A stretch of 35,919 bases of DNA. Source: Syntrophomonadaceae bacterium. Lineage in GTDB: Bacteria; Bacillota; Syntrophomonadia; Syntrophomonadales; Syntrophomonadaceae. The stretch lies in NCBI GenBank assembly GCA_012520725.1, contig JAAYNQ010000136.1, positions 1-35,919 of the forward strand. Direction: 5' to 3'. The notes beneath the pieces are model-generated. The model was given only the letters and a program-made list of their open reading frames with translations. It was not told the origin of the DNA and made no database searches. Both the position numbers and the translations under genes were made by a program. Below are positions 35,822 through 35,919 of the stretch, piece by piece (positions within the stretch are counted from its first letter, which is position 1; each line of letters begins with the position of its first letter).

Positions 35822-35919
35822 AAATTTTGCGCGTGGCGGGAAGCCAAAGCGCAACGGATCTGATAAAACTGAACAGCAAGACTAAAGTGCGGAGAAGATT
35901 GGGACTGGTATTTTAGTAA
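35822..35919 (+). other. Probable leader of an rRNA operon (window ends before 16S)
   Basis: No ORF follows the tandem promoters. The leader contains AAAACTGAACAGCAAGAC (near 35866-35883), reminiscent of the pre-16S leader in Bacillota. CGCGTGGCGGGAAGCC gives early secondary structure. Identification rests on promoter style and leader resemblance; the 16S gene itself is not in the window. Confidence 0.5.

Overview
This window spans a bacterial chromosomal replication origin from what looks like an anaerobic, spore-forming (or formerly spore-forming) Bacillota. The gene order around dnaA is the classical low-GC Gram-positive one, mirrored about the origin. A BofA homologue points to a sporulating lineage. 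Ferredoxin-dependent 2-oxoacid oxidoreductase genes and a CoA-transferase/GNAT fusion point to an anaerobe. My best guess is a Syntrophomonas-like member of the Clostridia; this is inference from gene content and order, not a database match.

Left arm (1-9.9 kb, all minus strand): rpmH-rnpA-yidD-yidC(spoIIIJ)-jag ends at an intrinsic terminator. It is followed by mnmE-mnmG-rsmG-noc and a small unknown gene, then by parA-parB. Two perfect parS sites occur here. Each is the core of a longer perfect palindrome just 3' of a gene, and one of them also has the form of an intrinsic terminator.

Origin (9.8-11.5 kb): divergent promoters lie between rpmH and dnaA. The dnaA-dnaN spacer carries a degenerate DnaA box, a run of DnaA-trios and an AT-rich stretch, which is the expected layout of the unwinding site.

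Right arm (10-19.4 kb, plus strand): dnaA, dnaN, recF, remB, gyrB, gyrA and a pyridoxamine-kinase-like gene.

Serine region (19.4-25.3 kb): a serine T-box leader (UCC specifier, UGGC T-box end) precedes a class V aminotransferase, serA and serS. A separately promoted tRNA operon follows, holding four tRNA-Ser isoacceptors that together can read all serine codons, two tRNA-Arg genes and tadA. tadA starts directly after one tRNA and ends inside another. The product of tadA is expected to modify tRNA-Arg(ACG), encoded two genes upstream.

Downstream (25.3-35.9 kb): a CoA-transferase/GNAT fusion, xpt, the long SRP RNA, dnaX-ybaB-recR, a DUF2508 gene and bofA. After these comes an operon of a P-loop protein plus a four-subunit 2-oxoacid:ferredoxin oxidoreductase. 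The window ends with two tandem strong promoters and a leader with no ORF, probably the start of an rRNA operon.

No mobile element, CRISPR array or defence system was found. The most unusual items are the tRNA-embedded tadA, the parS/terminator hybrid, and a hairpin placed between a strong Shine-Dalgarno sequence and the TTG start of yidC.
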